In this document: in pieces, positions 12,692-22,280 of the stretch
Numbering within the stretch: the stretch's first letter is position 1
Layout: each line of letters begins with the position of its first letter
Source of the DNA: Nocardioides exalbidus
GTDB lineage: Bacteria > Actinomycetota > Actinomycetes > Propionibacteriales > Nocardioidaceae
DNA: 64,000 nucleotides
Direction of reading: 5' to 3'
Assembly (NCBI RefSeq): GCF_900105585.1
Contig: NZ_FNRT01000002.1
Coordinates: forward strand, 3,162,001 to 3,226,000
Program-made: the position numbers and the translations under genes
Notes under the pieces: model-generated
Databases searched by the model: none
What the model was told of the DNA's origin: nothing
Seen by the model: only the letters and a program-made list of their open reading frames with translations

Positions 12692-13864
12692 CTAGGGCTC
12701 CGTGCGGCCCGACTGGCGCCCCAGGATGAGCGCCAGCTGGAGCGCGAAGGCCTCCCGCGGCCGGGTCGGCGACCAGCCGGTGGCGTCGGAGACCTGGCGG
12801 AGCCGGTAGCGCACCGTGTTGGGGTGCACGAAGAGTGCGCGCGCGGTCGCCTCGATCGACGAGCCGTGCTCGAACCAGGCGGCGAGGGTCTCGAGCAGGG
12901 TGCCGCGGGCGGCCACCAGGGGCAGGTAGACCTCGTCGACGAGGTGACGTCGTGCGTGGCCGTCACCGGCGAGCGCGCGCTCGGGGAGCAGGTCGCGACT
13001 GGCGACGGGGCGTGGGGCGTCGGGCCACCCGCTGGCGGCGCGGTGGGCCGAGAGGGCGTCGCGCGCCGAGGTGTAGGCGTGGGCGAGGTCGGCGGTCACG
13101 GGACCGACGACGACCGGACCGTCGCCGAAGTGGTCGATCAGGTGCGTCGCGGCCTTGAGCGGATCGGCGACGCCACCCAGCACGACGACCAGCCGGTCGC
13201 CCTGCGTGGCGCACAGGGCATCCATGTCGACGAGGCGCGCGGAACGGCGGACGGACTCGAAGACGTCGAGCTCCGCACGGTGGGGAGGCACGGAACCGAG
13301 CACCACGGCGACGTCGCCGTGGGCTCCCCAGCCGAGCGCGCTGGCCCGGGAGAGCACCGACTCGTCGGTCTCGGCGCGGACGACGGCGTCGACGACGAGC
13401 GCCTCGAGGCGGGCGTCCCAGGCGCCGCGGGACTCGGCCGCGCGGGCGTAGACGGCGGCGGTGGCGAAGGCGACCTCGCGCGCGTAGAGCAGGACCGCGC
13501 CGTGCACCTCGCCGGCGTCCTCGGGGTCGAGGAGGTCGTCGATCGTGGTCTCGACGACGCGGATGCTCAGCCGCACCAGCTCGACGGTCTGCTGGAGCGA
13601 GATCACGCCGGTCAGCTCGCGCGGGGCGGCGCCGAAGACGACGACGTCGAGCGGGTCGTGGGACAAGGCCTCGACCTCACGGTCGTACCAGTCGACGAAG
13701 CCGCGGATGCCGGCCTGCACGATCAGGCCGACCCAAGAGCGGTCCTGGGCGCTGAGGTCGTCGAACCAAGGGAGGTCGCTCGACATGCGACCGGTCGCGG
13801 CCGTGCTGAGGGCTCCCGTGGAATTGCGCAGCGCGTCAGCGGCGCGGCGTCTGGACGGGGGCAT
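12692..13864 (-). CDS. fasR: PucR-family transcriptional regulator, FasR-like
   Basis: 390 residues from the ATG at 13864 (MPPSRRRAADALR). A longer in-frame start exists but would run into the divergent promoter region. The middle is a GGDEF-like/CdaR-type regulatory region (GDRLVVVLGGVADP). The C-terminus is a PucR-type helix-turn-helix, SSIEATARALFVHPNTVRYR at about residues 333-352. In Streptomyces and mycobacteria the gene beside fabD encodes FasR, an activator of fatty-acid synthesis genes. Same location and architecture support the same role here. It is transcribed in the same direction as fabD, with a dyad between them. Confidence 0.85.
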   Translation of the reverse strand: MPPSRRRAADALRNSTGALSTAATGRMSSDLPWFDDLSAQDRSWVGLIVQAGIRGFVDWYDREVEALSHDPLDVVVFGAAPRELTGVISLQQTVELVRLSIRVVETTIDDLLDPEDAGEVHGAVLLYAREVAFATAAVYARAAESRGAWDARLEALVVDAVVRAETDESVLSRASALGWGAHGDVAVVLGSVPPHRAELDVFESVRRSARLVDMDALCATQGDRLVVVLGGVADPLKAATHLIDHFGDGPVVVGPVTADLAHAYTSARDALSAHRAASGWPDAPRPVASRDLLPERALAGDGHARRHLVDEVYLPLVAARGTLLETLAAWFEHGSSIEATARALFVHPNTVRYRLRQVSDATGWSPTRPREAFALQLALILGRQSGRTEP

Positions 13865-13882
13865 GGGACGACTGTAGTGGCG

Positions 13883-13906
13883 ACTCGCGAGTAGTGGGAT
13901 TCCCAC
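13883..13906. promoter_or_regulatory. two adjacent palindromes in the divergent fasR / hydrolase promoter region
   Basis: ACTCGCGAGT at 13883-13892 is a perfect 10-bp palindrome. GTGGGA-T-TCCCAC at 13894-13906 follows it directly. They lie 19-42 nt upstream of the fasR ATG and in the leader of the divergent hydrolase. They differ from the dyad before fabD, so a different factor may act here. Confidence 0.4.
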
Positions 13907-13997
13907 GAAGTTCGGGCGGGTCCGGATCGGACGTGGTTGAATCCGTGACCTGTCCACCCTGCCCCCGCAGACGTGGTCCGAAGAGACGGAGGTCGCG

Positions 13998-14984
13998 TTG
14001 GCCCGACGCACCCGCCCCGCGGTCGAGCACGTCACCGTGCACGGTCACCGGCGTGCCTTCGTGCGCGCCGGGTCGGGTCCGGCCGTCCTGCTGCTGCACG
14101 GGCTGGCCTGCGACCACACCACGTGGGAGCCCGTGATCGCGTCGCTCGCCCGGACGCACACGGTCATCGCCCCCGACCTGCTGGGGCACGGGGAGTCCGA
14201 CAAGCCGCGCGCCGACTACAGCGTCGGCGGCTACGCCAACGGCATGCGCGACCTGCTGACCGTGCTCGGGATCGACACCGTCACGGTCGTCGGGCACAGC
14301 TTCGGCGGGGGAGTGGCGATGCAGTTCGCCTACCAGTTCCCCGAGCGGACCGAGCGGCTCGTGCTCGTCAGCTCCGGCGGACTGGGGCCCGAGGTGACGC
14401 CCGCGATCCGCGCGATCACGACGCCGGGCTTCCAGCAGGTGATGGGCGTGCTCACCACGCCGGTGCTGCGGCGGCCGGCGACGGCCGCGTTGCGGCTGCT
14501 CGCCCGCTCCGGCGTGAGCCAGCTGCGCGACCTCGACGAGGTCGCCTCGATCTACGAGACCTTCACCGACCCGCAGGCGCGCGCCGCGATCCGCACCGTC
14601 GTGCGGTCGGTGGTCGACTGGCGCGGCCAGGTGGTCACGATGGCCGACCGGGCCTACCTGACCGAGGCCATGCCCATGTGTGTCATCTGGGGTGCCGACG
14701 ACGTGGTGATCCCGGTCGCGCACGCGAGCAACGCCGGCGCGCTGGCACCGACGGCCCGCGTCGAGGTGATCCCGAAGGCGGGGCACTTCCCGCACAAGGA
14801 CCATCCGCAGCGCTTCGTGAAGATCGTGCGTGACTTCATCCGCACCACGGAGCCGAGCACGTACGACGCCGGGCGCTGGCGCGAGCTGCTCGACCAGGGT
14901 GCGCCGGTCGGACCCGTCCACGCCGGCGCGGGGGAGTCGCCGCGCTCGCCCGTGGTCGTCGTACGACGCGCGAAGCCCGCCTGA
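13998..14984 (+). CDS. alpha/beta-fold hydrolase
   Basis: 328 residues. A TTG start is chosen because GGAGG lies at 13988-13992 with good spacing and the protein begins sensibly there. Features of the fold: oxyanion HGLACDHTTW near residue 34, nucleophile S101 in VVGHSFGGG, acid in WGADDVVIP near residue 235, and histidine in AGHFPHKDHP near residue 264. The substrate cannot be assigned. The last 40 residues are Pro/Ser-rich and probably disordered. Divergent from fasR and convergent with aceE. Confidence 0.88.
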   Translation: MARRTRPAVEHVTVHGHRRAFVRAGSGPAVLLLHGLACDHTTWEPVIASLARTHTVIAPDLLGHGESDKPRADYSVGGYANGMRDLLTVLGIDTVTVVGHSFGGGVAMQFAYQFPERTERLVLVSSGGLGPEVTPAIRAITTPGFQQVMGVLTTPVLRRPATAALRLLARSGVSQLRDLDEVASIYETFTDPQARAAIRTVVRSVVDWRGQVVTMADRAYLTEAMPMCVIWGADDVVIPVAHASNAGALAPTARVEVIPKAGHFPHKDHPQRFVKIVRDFIRTTEPSTYDAGRWRELLDQGAPVGPVHAGAGESPRSPVVVVRRAKPA

Positions 14985-15000
14985 CCCACGCGGACGTGGG
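14985..15000. terminator. bidirectional terminator-like hairpin
   Basis: CCCACG-CGGA-CGTGGG immediately after the hydrolase stop and about 30 nt beyond the aceE stop on the other strand. It is well placed to end both convergent transcripts. Confidence 0.5.
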
Positions 15001-15031
15001 GCAGACGGGCTCCGTCGGGAGGTGATGCCGC

Positions 15032-17812
15032 TCAGGCATCGCCTCCTTCCTGCTTGATGTCGCGCGTCGCGGTCGGGTCGTCGATCTTGTAGCGCTCGGC
15101 TGCCTCGACGACCTTCTCCACCGGGAGCTCGCCGGCGTCGGCGAGGGCCTGCAGGGCCTGCACGACGACGCTGACGGCGTCGATGTGGAAGAACCGGCGG
15201 GCGGCGGGACGGGTGTCGGCGAAGCCGAAGCCGTCAGCGCCGAGGACGCGGTAGTCGCCGGGGACCCAGCGTGCGATCTGCAGCGGGACGGCCCGCATGT
15301 AGTCGGACACCGCGACGACCGGACCCTGCGCGCCGGCGAGCTTGTCGCTGACGTAGGCGGTGCGGCGCTGCTCGCCGGGGTTGAGCAGGTTCCACTGCTC
15401 GGCGGCGGCACCGTCGCGGGCCAGCTCGTTCCAGGACGTGACCGACCACAGGTCGGACCGGACGCCCCAGTCCTCGGCCAGGATCCGCGCGGCCTCGTCG
15501 ATCCACGGGTAGCCGACGCCGGAGGCGAGCAGCTGGACCCGCGGGCCCTCGCCCTCCGCGGTCGCGACCCGGTGGATGCCCTTGAGGATGCCCTCGACGT
15601 CGACGCCCTCCGGCTCGGCCGGCTGGGACACCGGCTCGTTGTAGACGGTGAGGTAGTAGATGAGGTCCTCGCCCTGGCCGGTCGGGCCGCCGGAGCCGTA
15701 CATCCGCTCGAGGCCGTCCTGCATGATGTGGCTGATCTCGTAGGCGAACGCCGGGTCGTAGTGCACGACCGCCGGGTTGGTCGCCGCGATGAGCGGCGAG
15801 TGGCCGTCGGCGTGCTGGAGGCCCTCACCGGTCAGCGTCGTGCGACCGGCGGTGGCACCGATCAGGAAGCCACGTGAGAGCTGGTCGGCCATCGCCCAGA
15901 TCGAGTCGCCGGTGCGCTGGAACCCGAACATCGAGTAGAAGATGTAGAACGGGATCATGTGCTCGCCGTGCGTGGTGTACGACGACCCGGCTGCGGTCGC
16001 CGACGCCATCGCGCCGGCCTCGGAGATGCCCTCGTGGAGCATCTGGCCCTGCGCGGACTCCTTGTAGGAGAGCAGCATCTTGCGGTCGACCGACTCGTAC
16101 TGCTGGCCGCCCGGGTTGTAGACCTTGGCGCTCGGGAACATCGAGTCCATGCCGAACGTGCGGTACTCGTCGGGCGCGATCGGGACCAGGCGGTCGCCGA
16201 TCTCCGGGTCCTTCATCCAGTCGCGCAGCAGGCGCACGGCCGCCATGGTGGTGGCGAACTTGTTCTTGCCCGAGCCCTGCTTGAGCTCGGCGTAGAGCTC
16301 GTCGCCGGGCAGCTTGAGCGCGGTCGCCCGGTTGACGCGGCGCGGGATCGAGCCACCGAGGGCCCTGCGGCGCTCGAGCATGTACTCGATCTCCGGCGAG
16401 TCGGCGCCCGGGTGGTAGAACGGCGCGCCGCCGGTCTTCTCGTAGGACTCCTCGAGGTCGCGGTCGCTGATCGGGAGGTAGAGGCGGTCGCGGAACTTCT
16501 TGAGGTCCGGCAGGGTCAGCTTCTTCATCTGGTGCGTGGCGTTCTTGCCCTCGAGGGCGTCGATCGTCCAGCCCTTGATGGTGTGGGCCAGGATCACCGT
16601 CGGCTGACCGGTGTGCTTGGCGGCGGCGTCGAACGCGGCGTAGACCTTGCGGTAGTCGTGGCCACCGCGCGGCAGCTTCTCGATCTGCTGGTCGCTCATG
16701 TGCTCGACCATCTTGCGCAGGCGGGGGTCGCTGCCGAAGAAGTGCTCGCGGACGTAGGCGCCGTCCTCGGTGGAGTAGGTCTGGAACTGACCGTCCGGGG
16801 TCGCGTTCATCCGGTTGACGAGCGCGCCGTCCATGTCCTTGGCGAGCAGGGCGTCCCACTCGCGGCCCCAGACGACCTTGATGACGTTCCAGCCGGCACC
16901 GCGGAAGTTGGACTCGAGCTCCTGCATGATCTTGCCGTTGCCCGTGACCGGACCGTCGAGCTGCTGCAGGTTGCAGTTGATCACCCAGGTGAGGTTGTCG
17001 AGCTCCTCGCGGGCCGCGACGCGGATCGCGCCGAGCGACTCGGGCTCGGCCATCTCGCCGTCGCCCATGAACGCCCACACGTGCTGCTGCGAGGTGTCCT
17101 TGATGCCGCGGTTGTCGAGGTAGCGGTTGAAGCGGGCCTGGTAGATCGAGTTGATGGCCGTGAGGCCCATCGACACCGTCGGGAACTCCCAGAAGTCGGG
17201 CATGAGCCGCGGGTGGGGGTACGACGGGAGGCCGGCGCCCTGGCCGTGCTGGACCTCCTGGCGGAAGCGGTAGAGCTGCTCCTCGGTGAGGCGGCCCTCG
17301 AGGAACGCGCGGGCGTAGACGCCCGGCGAGCCGTGGCCCTGGATGTAGAGCTGGTCGCCGCCGCCCTCGTGGTCCTTGCCGCGGAAGAAGTGGTTGAAGC
17401 CGACCTCGTAGAGGCTGGCCGAGGACTGGTAGGTGGCGATGTGGCCACCGACCTCGAGGCCCTTGCGGTTGGCCGAGGAGACCATGACAGCGGCGTTCCA
17501 GCGGATGAAGGCGCGGATGCGGCGCTCGACGTCCTCGTCGCCGGGGAACCACGGCTCGCGCTCGGGCGGGATCGTGTTGATGTAGTCGGTCGAGCGCAGG
17601 GCCGGGACGCCGACCTGCTTCTCCCGCGCGCGCTCGAGGAGGCGCAGCATCACGTAGCGGGCCCGGTCGCGACCACGGTCGTCGAGCATCGCGTCGAACG
17701 ACGCGAGCCACTCCTGGGTCTCGTCGGGATCGATGTCGGGCAGCTGGGTGGGGAGCCCTTCGTGGATCACCGAGGCGACGGGTGTCTTGCTGGACTTGTC
17801 GACGTCACTCAC
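15032..17812 (-). CDS. aceE: pyruvate dehydrogenase E1 component, homodimeric type
   Basis: 926 residues, the size of the large single-chain E1 found in actinobacteria and enterobacteria rather than the E1alpha/E1beta pair. It decarboxylates pyruvate with thiamine diphosphate and acetylates the E2 lipoyl arm. The ThDP motif is [14 protein letters not shown], closing in [11 protein letters not shown]. No E2 or E3 gene is nearby, as is usual in this phylum, where aceE stands alone. A dyad lies 36-51 nt upstream of the start codon. The order aceE - DUF3052 - acyl-CoA synthetase/peroxiredoxin resembles what I recall from Streptomyces. Confidence 0.97.
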   Translation of the reverse strand: MSDVDKSSKTPVASVIHEGLPTQLPDIDPDETQEWLASFDAMLDDRGRDRARYVMLRLLERAREKQVGVPALRSTDYINTIPPEREPWFPGDEDVERRIRAFIRWNAAVMVSSANRKGLEVGGHIATYQSSASLYEVGFNHFFRGKDHEGGGDQLYIQGHGSPGVYARAFLEGRLTEEQLYRFRQEVQHGQGAGLPSYPHPRLMPDFWEFPTVSMGLTAINSIYQARFNRYLDNRGIKDTSQQHVWAFMGDGEMAEPESLGAIRVAAREELDNLTWVINCNLQQLDGPVTGNGKIMQELESNFRGAGWNVIKVVWGREWDALLAKDMDGALVNRMNATPDGQFQTYSTEDGAYVREHFFGSDPRLRKMVEHMSDQQIEKLPRGGHDYRKVYAAFDAAAKHTGQPTVILAHTIKGWTIDALEGKNATHQMKKLTLPDLKKFRDRLYLPISDRDLEESYEKTGGAPFYHPGADSPEIEYMLERRRALGGSIPRRVNRATALKLPGDELYAELKQGSGKNKFATTMAAVRLLRDWMKDPEIGDRLVPIAPDEYRTFGMDSMFPSAKVYNPGGQQYESVDRKMLLSYKESAQGQMLHEGISEAGAMASATAAGSSYTTHGEHMIPFYIFYSMFGFQRTGDSIWAMADQLSRGFLIGATAGRTTLTGEGLQHADGHSPLIAATNPAVVHYDPAFAYEISHIMQDGLERMYGSGGPTGQGEDLIYYLTVYNEPVSQPAEPEGVDVEGILKGIHRVATAEGEGPRVQLLASGVGYPWIDEAARILAEDWGVRSDLWSVTSWNELARDGAAAEQWNLLNPGEQRRTAYVSDKLAGAQGPVVAVSDYMRAVPLQIARWVPGDYRVLGADGFGFADTRPAARRFFHIDAVSVVVQALQALADAGELPVEKVVEAAERYKIDDPTATRDIKQEGGDA

Positions 17813-17847
17813 GGGAGCATCGTGTCACGCGCCCAGCCCCCACGAAA

Positions 17848-17863
17848 TCTACCCACGGGTAGA
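17848..17863. promoter_or_regulatory. candidate operator upstream of aceE
   Basis: TCTACCC-AC-GGGTAGA, 7-bp arms with a 2-nt centre, 36-51 nt before the aceE ATG, in the 220-nt divergent gap shared with the DUF3052 gene. No regulator is encoded next to it. The rest of this gap is GC-rich with nothing else recognisable. Confidence 0.45.
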
Positions 17864-18032
17864 CCGCCCGCCCGTGAGACGGCGCCCACGTCGGCGCGCG
17901 AGCCGGACGTCCGCGGCCCGCGGCGGGGACGTACGGCGGGCAGCGGGGTTGCGGCGCCTGCTGTGTTCCTGTGGACTGTGCGGCAACCGTGCGCGGCCCA
18001 CGCGCAACGGAGGCGAGCATGGGAGGCACTGC

Positions 18033-18461
18033 GTGAGTTCGACGGTGGGCGATTCTGCCCCGGCGACCGGGACGGGTGACCGGCTGGGGCTCAAGCCCGG
18101 CATGGTCGTCCAGGAGCTCGGCTGGGACAACGACACCGATGACGAGCTGCGCGTCGCGGTCGAGGACACGATCGACGCCGACATGGTCGACGGTGACTAC
18201 GGCAACGTCGTGGACGCCGTGCTGCTCTGGTGGCGCGACGACGACGGCGACCTCGTCGACGGCCTCGTCGACGCACTGACCGACCTCGTCGGCGGCGGCT
18301 CGATCTGGCTGCTCACGCCGAAGGTCGGCCGGCCCGGCACGGTGGACGCCGCCGACATCGCCGAGGCGGCACCGATCGCCGGTCTCTCGCAGACGACGAC
18401 GGCCGCCGTCAGCAAGGACTGGCAGGCCACCCGGCTGGTCGCGCCGAAGACTCCCGCGTGA
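18033..18461 (+). CDS. DUF3052 family protein
   Basis: 142 residues. GTG start at 18033 with GGGAGG at 18021-18026. A very acidic middle (DNDTDDELRVAVEDTIDADM, then LLWWRDDDGDLVD) is followed by GGGSIWLLTPKVGRPGTVD. This is the actinobacterial DUF3052 pattern as I know it, function unknown. No membrane segment or signal. Its stop overlaps the next start (GTGA), so it is coupled to the acyl-CoA synthetase gene. Confidence 0.85.
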   Translation: MSSTVGDSAPATGTGDRLGLKPGMVVQELGWDNDTDDELRVAVEDTIDADMVDGDYGNVVDAVLLWWRDDDGDLVDGLVDALTDLVGGGSIWLLTPKVGRPGTVDAADIAEAAPIAGLSQTTTAAVSKDWQATRLVAPKTPA

Positions 18462-20110
18462 CGGCAGCCCGCACCATCTCGGGAAGGATCGCCGGGGTCG
18501 GCACGACCGTGCGGGTCCTCGGTGGCGCCGGCGTCATCCGCCCCTACGGTCCGCGGACCCTCCTCGACCTCGGCCGCGTGGTGCTGCGCTGGGGCACCGG
18601 TCCCGCCGGCGGGTTCGCCACGCTCGCGGCCCGCGCGCCCCACCAGGTGGGGGTCGTCGACGAGCTCGGCGAGCTGACCTGGGGCGAGCTGCACCGACGC
18701 TCGAACTCGCTCGCCCGCGCACTCTCCGAGCGCGGTGTCGGCGAGGGCGACTCGGTCGCGGTGATGTGCCGCAACCACCGGGGCTTCATCGACGCCACGA
18801 TCGCGATCGCCAAGCTCGGCGCCGACATCCTCTACCTCAACACTGCCTTCGCCGGACCCCAGCTCGCCGACGTGCTCGAGCGCGAGGCGCCGAGCATGGT
18901 CGTCCACGACGAGGAGTTCACCGGCCTGCTGGCCGGTGCGCACGTCGAGCGGCGGATCCTGGCCTGGGCCGACGGCGACCCGGACGGCCACGCCGACGGT
19001 GTGGAGACCCTCGAGCGGCTCGTGACGGCGTACGACGAGGGCGACCTGCAGCCGCCGCAGCGGCACGCGCGCATCGTGATCCTCACCTCCGGCACCACCG
19101 GGGCGCCGAAGGGCGCGCCCCGCAAGGAGGCCGGCATCGACGCGGCGGTCTCGCTGCTGTCGCGGATGCCCCTGCGGGCCGGCTGGCGCACCCACATCGC
19201 CGCACCGCTCTTCCACACCTGGGGCTTCGCCCACCTCGCGCTGGCGATGCTGCTCGGCTCGACCATCGTGCTGCGCCGCTCGTTCGACCCGCTGACGGCG
19301 CTGAGGACCGCGCGGGCCGAGCGCTGCCAGTCGATGGTGGTCATCCCGGTGATGCTGCAGCGGATGCTCGCGCTCGAGCCCGAGCAGCTCGACGGGATCG
19401 ACCTCCGCCGCGTGGAGGTCGTCGCCTCGTCGGGCTCGGCGCTGCCCGCGACGCTCGCTCAGGCGTGGATGGACCGCTTCGGTGACAACCTCTACAACAT
19501 CTACGGCTCCACCGAGGTGGCCTACGCCTCGATCGCGACGCCCGAGGACCTGCGCGCCGACCCGACCTCGGCGGGCCGGCCGCCGTACGGCACGGTCGTC
19601 CGCATCCTCGACGACGCGGGTGCCGAGCTGCCGCAGGGGGAGACGGGCCGGATCTTCGTCGGCAACGGGCTGCTGTTCGAGGGCTACACCAACGGCGGGT
19701 CCAAGGAGGTCGTCGACGGGCTGATGGCCTCGGGCGACGTCGGCTACTACGACGACGCCGGACGGCTCCACGTCGCGGGCCGCGACGACGACATGATCGT
19801 CTCCGGCGGGGAGAACGTCTTCCCGCAGGAGGTCGAGGACTGCCTGGTCGCCCATGCGCTCGTGCAGGAGGTCGCTGCCATCGGTGTCGTCGACGACGAC
19901 TATGGTCAGCGCCTGCGCGCCTTCGTGGTGCGCACCGGCGACGTGTCGGAGGACGAGCTGCGCGACCACGTGAAGGCCCACCTGGCCAGGTTCAAGGTGC
20001 CGCGCGAGATCGTCTTCCTGGACGAGCTGCCACGCAACGCCACCGGCAAGATCCTCAAGCGGGAGCTGGCCGGGTGGGAGCAGGAACAGGACGGCAAGGA
20101 GCAGGCGTGA
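18458..20110 (+). CDS. AMP-binding acyl-CoA synthetase (FadD-like)
   Basis: 550 residues from a GTG that overlaps the previous stop by 4 nt. ANL-superfamily motifs in order: P-loop [11 protein letters not shown] at 209-219, [10 protein letters not shown] near 345, the hinge [20 protein letters not shown], and the C-terminal catalytic lysine in [11 protein letters not shown]. It activates a fatty or other carboxylic acid to its CoA ester through an acyl-adenylate. About 50 hydrophobic/basic residues precede the ANL core and may touch the membrane. The chain length of the substrate is not predictable. It overlaps the peroxiredoxin gene by 4 nt. Confidence 0.9.
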   Translation: MTAARTISGRIAGVGTTVRVLGGAGVIRPYGPRTLLDLGRVVLRWGTGPAGGFATLAARAPHQVGVVDELGELTWGELHRRSNSLARALSERGVGEGDSVAVMCRNHRGFIDATIAIAKLGADILYLNTAFAGPQLADVLEREAPSMVVHDEEFTGLLAGAHVERRILAWADGDPDGHADGVETLERLVTAYDEGDLQPPQRHARIVILTSGTTGAPKGAPRKEAGIDAAVSLLSRMPLRAGWRTHIAAPLFHTWGFAHLALAMLLGSTIVLRRSFDPLTALRTARAERCQSMVVIPVMLQRMLALEPEQLDGIDLRRVEVVASSGSALPATLAQAWMDRFGDNLYNIYGSTEVAYASIATPEDLRADPTSAGRPPYGTVVRILDDAGAELPQGETGRIFVGNGLLFEGYTNGGSKEVVDGLMASGDVGYYDDAGRLHVAGRDDDMIVSGGENVFPQEVEDCLVAHALVQEVAAIGVVDDDYGQRLRAFVVRTGDVSEDELRDHVKAHLARFKVPREIVFLDELPRNATGKILKRELAGWEQEQDGKEQA

Positions 20111-20592
20111 CCGGCAAGGGACTGTGCATCGGCGACGAGGCACCCGACTTCACCCTTCGCGACCAGTTCGGGCAGGACGTCACGCTCAGCGACTTCCGCG
20201 GCCGCAAGGCGGTCGTGCTGATGTTCTTCCCGTTCGCGTTCACGGGCGTGTGCACGGGCGAGATGTCGGGCGTGCGCGACCGCCTCGACGAGTTCCTCAC
20301 CTTCGACACCGAGGTCCTCGGGATCTCGTGCGACTCGGTCTACTCGCTGCGCACCTTCGCCGAGAGCGAGGGCCTCAACTTCCCGCTGCTGTCGGACTAC
20401 TGGCCGCACGGTGCGGTGTCGACGGACTTCGAGGTCTTCGACACCGGTCGCGGGGCCCCGCGGCGCTCGTCCTACGTCGTCGACCGCGAGGGCCGGCTCA
20501 CCTGGTCGGTGCACAACGCGAACCCCGACGGACGCGACCTCGACGAGCACCTGCGGCAGCTCCACGCAGCCGTCGCCGACGCTCCGGTCTAG
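20107..20592 (+). CDS. ahpE: peroxiredoxin, AhpE-like
   Basis: 161 residues from a GTG that overlaps the preceding stop codon (GTGA). Reduces peroxides. The peroxidatic cysteine is C49 in the motif P42-FAF-T46-GV-C49, matching Px3TxxC. The sequence [14 protein letters not shown] resembles mycobacterial AhpE, a one-cysteine enzyme. Another cysteine lies in GISCDS (near residue 78), so a different reduction mechanism is possible. Cytoplasmic. It ends a tightly coupled three-gene unit with DUF3052 and the acyl-CoA synthetase. Confidence 0.88.
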   Translation: MTGKGLCIGDEAPDFTLRDQFGQDVTLSDFRGRKAVVLMFFPFAFTGVCTGEMSGVRDRLDEFLTFDTEVLGISCDSVYSLRTFAESEGLNFPLLSDYWPHGAVSTDFEVFDTGRGAPRRSSYVVDREGRLTWSVHNANPDGRDLDEHLRQLHAAVADAPV

Positions 20593-20631
20593 ACAGTTCT
20601 GGAGCAATTTCGCGGGTTTTCCCGGTTTCGC

Positions 20632-20659
20632 CTGACGGCCTTGGGGATGCGTGTAATCT
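20632..20659 (+). promoter_or_regulatory. candidate promoter for tRNA-Val
   Basis: -35-like CTGACG at 20632-20637, a 16-nt spacer and -10-like TAATCT at 20654-20659. A transcript would begin at about 20666, right at the base of the hairpin described next. Confidence 0.5.
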
Positions 20660-20666
20660 TCTTCTT

Positions 20667-20704
20667 GTTGAGCCGCTGGTGACCCGAGACGCCAGCGGCT
20701 CAAC
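20667..20704 (+). terminator. 13-bp hairpin at the head of the tRNA-Val transcript
   Basis: GTTGAGCCGCTGG / CCAGCGGCTCAAC, perfect 13-bp arms and a 12-nt loop, then CTCATTTCG. It may terminate the upstream ahpE unit. Because a good promoter lies directly before it, it may instead be a structured 5' leader or processing stem of the tRNA transcript. Confidence 0.55.
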
Positions 20705-20785
20705 TCATTTCGCTCCACTGTCCTCACGCCCGCGATCCGGTGTTTTCTCCCCCTCGCGCGAGGTCCCGTAGTCTGTGCCACTCCC

Positions 20786-20860
20786 GCGTCGGTAGCTCAG
20801 CGGTAGAGCACTCGGTTTACACCCGAGCGGTCGGCGGTTCGAAACCGTCCCGACGCACCA
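20786..20860 (+). tRNA. tRNA-Val (anticodon TAC)
   Basis: 75 nt including an encoded CCA. Acceptor stem GCGTCGG/CCGACGC, D-arm GTAGCTCAGCGGTAGAGCA, anticodon stem CTCGG/CCGAG with loop TTTACAC (anticodon TAC) and T-arm GGTTCGAAACC. It decodes GTA and GTG valine codons. Confidence 0.97.
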
Positions 20861-20869
20861 GCACCCCTG

Positions 20870-20921
20870 CTCATCGGGCTCGTGAGAGGCCTCTCATCGG
20901 CGGCTCACGCCCCGCTCACGG
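20870..20921. promoter_or_regulatory. candidate response-regulator operator (11-nt direct repeats), site 1
   Basis: CTCATCG at 20893, CTCACGC at 20904 and CTCACGG at 20915 are spaced exactly 11 nt. Another CTCATCG lies at 20870, and the palindrome GAGAGGCCTCTC lies at 20884-20895. Eleven-nt direct repeats are the usual binding layout for OmpR/PhoB-family dimers. The same word recurs at 24779-24808 near the two-component operon. The site ends 53 nt before the exported-protein start. Confidence 0.65.
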
Positions 20922-20974
20922 CGACCCGTGAGTGTTCTCGTCACCGGGCCAGAAGGCCCCCGACGAGAGGAACC

Positions 20975-21364
20975 ATGATGAGGAAGCTCCTTCCCACCGC
21001 CCTCCTGGGCGTCGCCGGCATGACCGCCGCGGGCCTGGTCGCCATGTCGACCCCGACCCTGGCCAGCGCCTCCGACCAGGCCGCCAAGCGCGAGGACGAC
21101 ACCCCCGAGCTGGTGCTGGTCGCCGACGACGACGACACCCACGACGACGACAACGACGACACCCGCACGAACAGCCCGTCCTACACCGGGCAGAGCCGCG
21201 ACACCAACGACGACACCAACAGCCGGGTCACCGACGTCAGCCGCGACCGCGACAAGAGCCGCGGCGACAAGACGCGCGACTGGACCCGCGACGGCGGCGA
21301 CAGGACGCGGGACAAGACCGCCAACAACACCAACGACCGCAGCCGCAACGACACGCGTCGCTGA
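20975..21364 (+). CDS. small exported Asp/Asn/Arg-rich protein
   Basis: 129 residues. The ATG at 20975 follows GAGAGG. It has a clear signal peptide (MMRKLLPTALLGVAGMTAAG, then a cleavage region near SASD). The mature part is low-complexity: a DDDDTHDDDNDDT acidic block, then a mixed-charge R/D/K/T/N tail ending NDTRR. No fold or family is recognised. Calcium or cell-wall binding is possible from the acidic block but not shown. It is preceded by 11-nt direct repeats shared with the two-component operon and followed 27 nt later by the kinase gene. Confidence 0.8.
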   Translation: MMRKLLPTALLGVAGMTAAGLVAMSTPTLASASDQAAKREDDTPELVLVADDDDTHDDDNDDTRTNSPSYTGQSRDTNDDTNSRVTDVSRDRDKSRGDKTRDWTRDGGDRTRDKTANNTNDRSRNDTRR

Positions 21365-21391
21365 CGGGCGGACGGGCACGGGAGCACGCGG

Positions 21392-22274
21392 ATGGGATCG
21401 CGCGACGACGGCTGGAGGCTGGCCGAGGGCGAGGACCTGGCGCCGGGGCTGAGCGCGTTGCGCCGCCTCGGCGGCGGGTCGGCCTACGAGGCCTGGCTGT
21501 GCTTCGACGAGGTCACCTGGTCGGCCGTCGTGGTCAAGGTGCTCCGGCCCTCCCAGGTCGACGACGAGTCCTCCCGGCGCGGCCTGCGCCGGGAGGTGCT
21601 CGCGCTCCGCACGGTCAACCACCCGGTGGTCGTGCGGAGCCTGCGCGACGGCCAGGACGGCGAGCGACCGCACGTCGTCCTCGAGCACGTGGACGGGCCG
21701 CGGCTCTCCAGCCTGGTGCGGCGCCACGGCCGGCTCCAGGCACAGCAGTACCTCCCGCTGGCGATCGACGTCGCGTCGGCGCTGCACTACCTGCGCCACA
21801 TCGGCTGGACCCACCTCGACATCAAGCCCAGCAACGTGATCATGGGCGCCCCGGCACGGCTGATCGACCTCTCGGTCGCCCGGCCGGAGGAGGACGCCCG
21901 CCGGCTGCGGCACCCGATCGGCACGGACGCCTGGATGGCGCCCGAGCAGGCCGACCCGACGGGGGAGCACGCACCGTCCCACGCAGCCGACGTGTGGGGC
22001 CTCGGCGCCACGCTCTTCCACGCCGTCGCCGGGCGTCGCCCGTTCGCCGACGGCGACCCCGACGCGGAACGACGTACGCCTCCGCTTCCCGCAGCTGGTC
22101 GAGGCGCCCGGGCCGCTGCCCGACGGCGTTCCGGGTCCGGTCGTCGACGTGCTGGCGGCGTGCCTGCGGCGCGACCCGGACCTGCGGCCGCTCCCGCACG
22201 AGGTCGCCGACGCCCTGGAGCCGGTGCTGGCGGGGCTGCCGCGCGGGTCCCTGGCCGCCTTCCGCGTCCGCTGA
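21392..22274 (+). pseudogene. Ser/Thr protein kinase-like protein with apparent frameshift
   Basis: The first frame gives a kinase fold: lysine K49 in VVVKVL, catalytic loop HLDIKPSN (141-148) and metal site IDLS (158-161), then WMAPEQADPT and DVWGLGATLFHAVAGRRPFA. After about 22066 this frame degenerates into Pro/Ala/Arg text and would run antisense through the next gene to 22450. The +1 frame from 22068 reads as a normal kinase C-lobe (NDVRLRFPQLVEAPGPLPDG ... CLRRDPDLRPLPHEVADALE) and stops at 22272-22274, just before the convergent regulator gene. So one extra base lies near 22061-22068. It may be a true lesion or a sequencing error. The HRD arginine and DFG glycine are also non-canonical (HLD, DLS). 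Confidence 0.8.
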
Positions 22275-22280
22275 GCAGGC

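Noticed and set aside
15959..18079. A 700-codon open frame antisense to aceE
   Set aside because: Fully overlaps a certain gene, with composition typical of antisense shadows (Val/Ala/Arg/Glu-rich).
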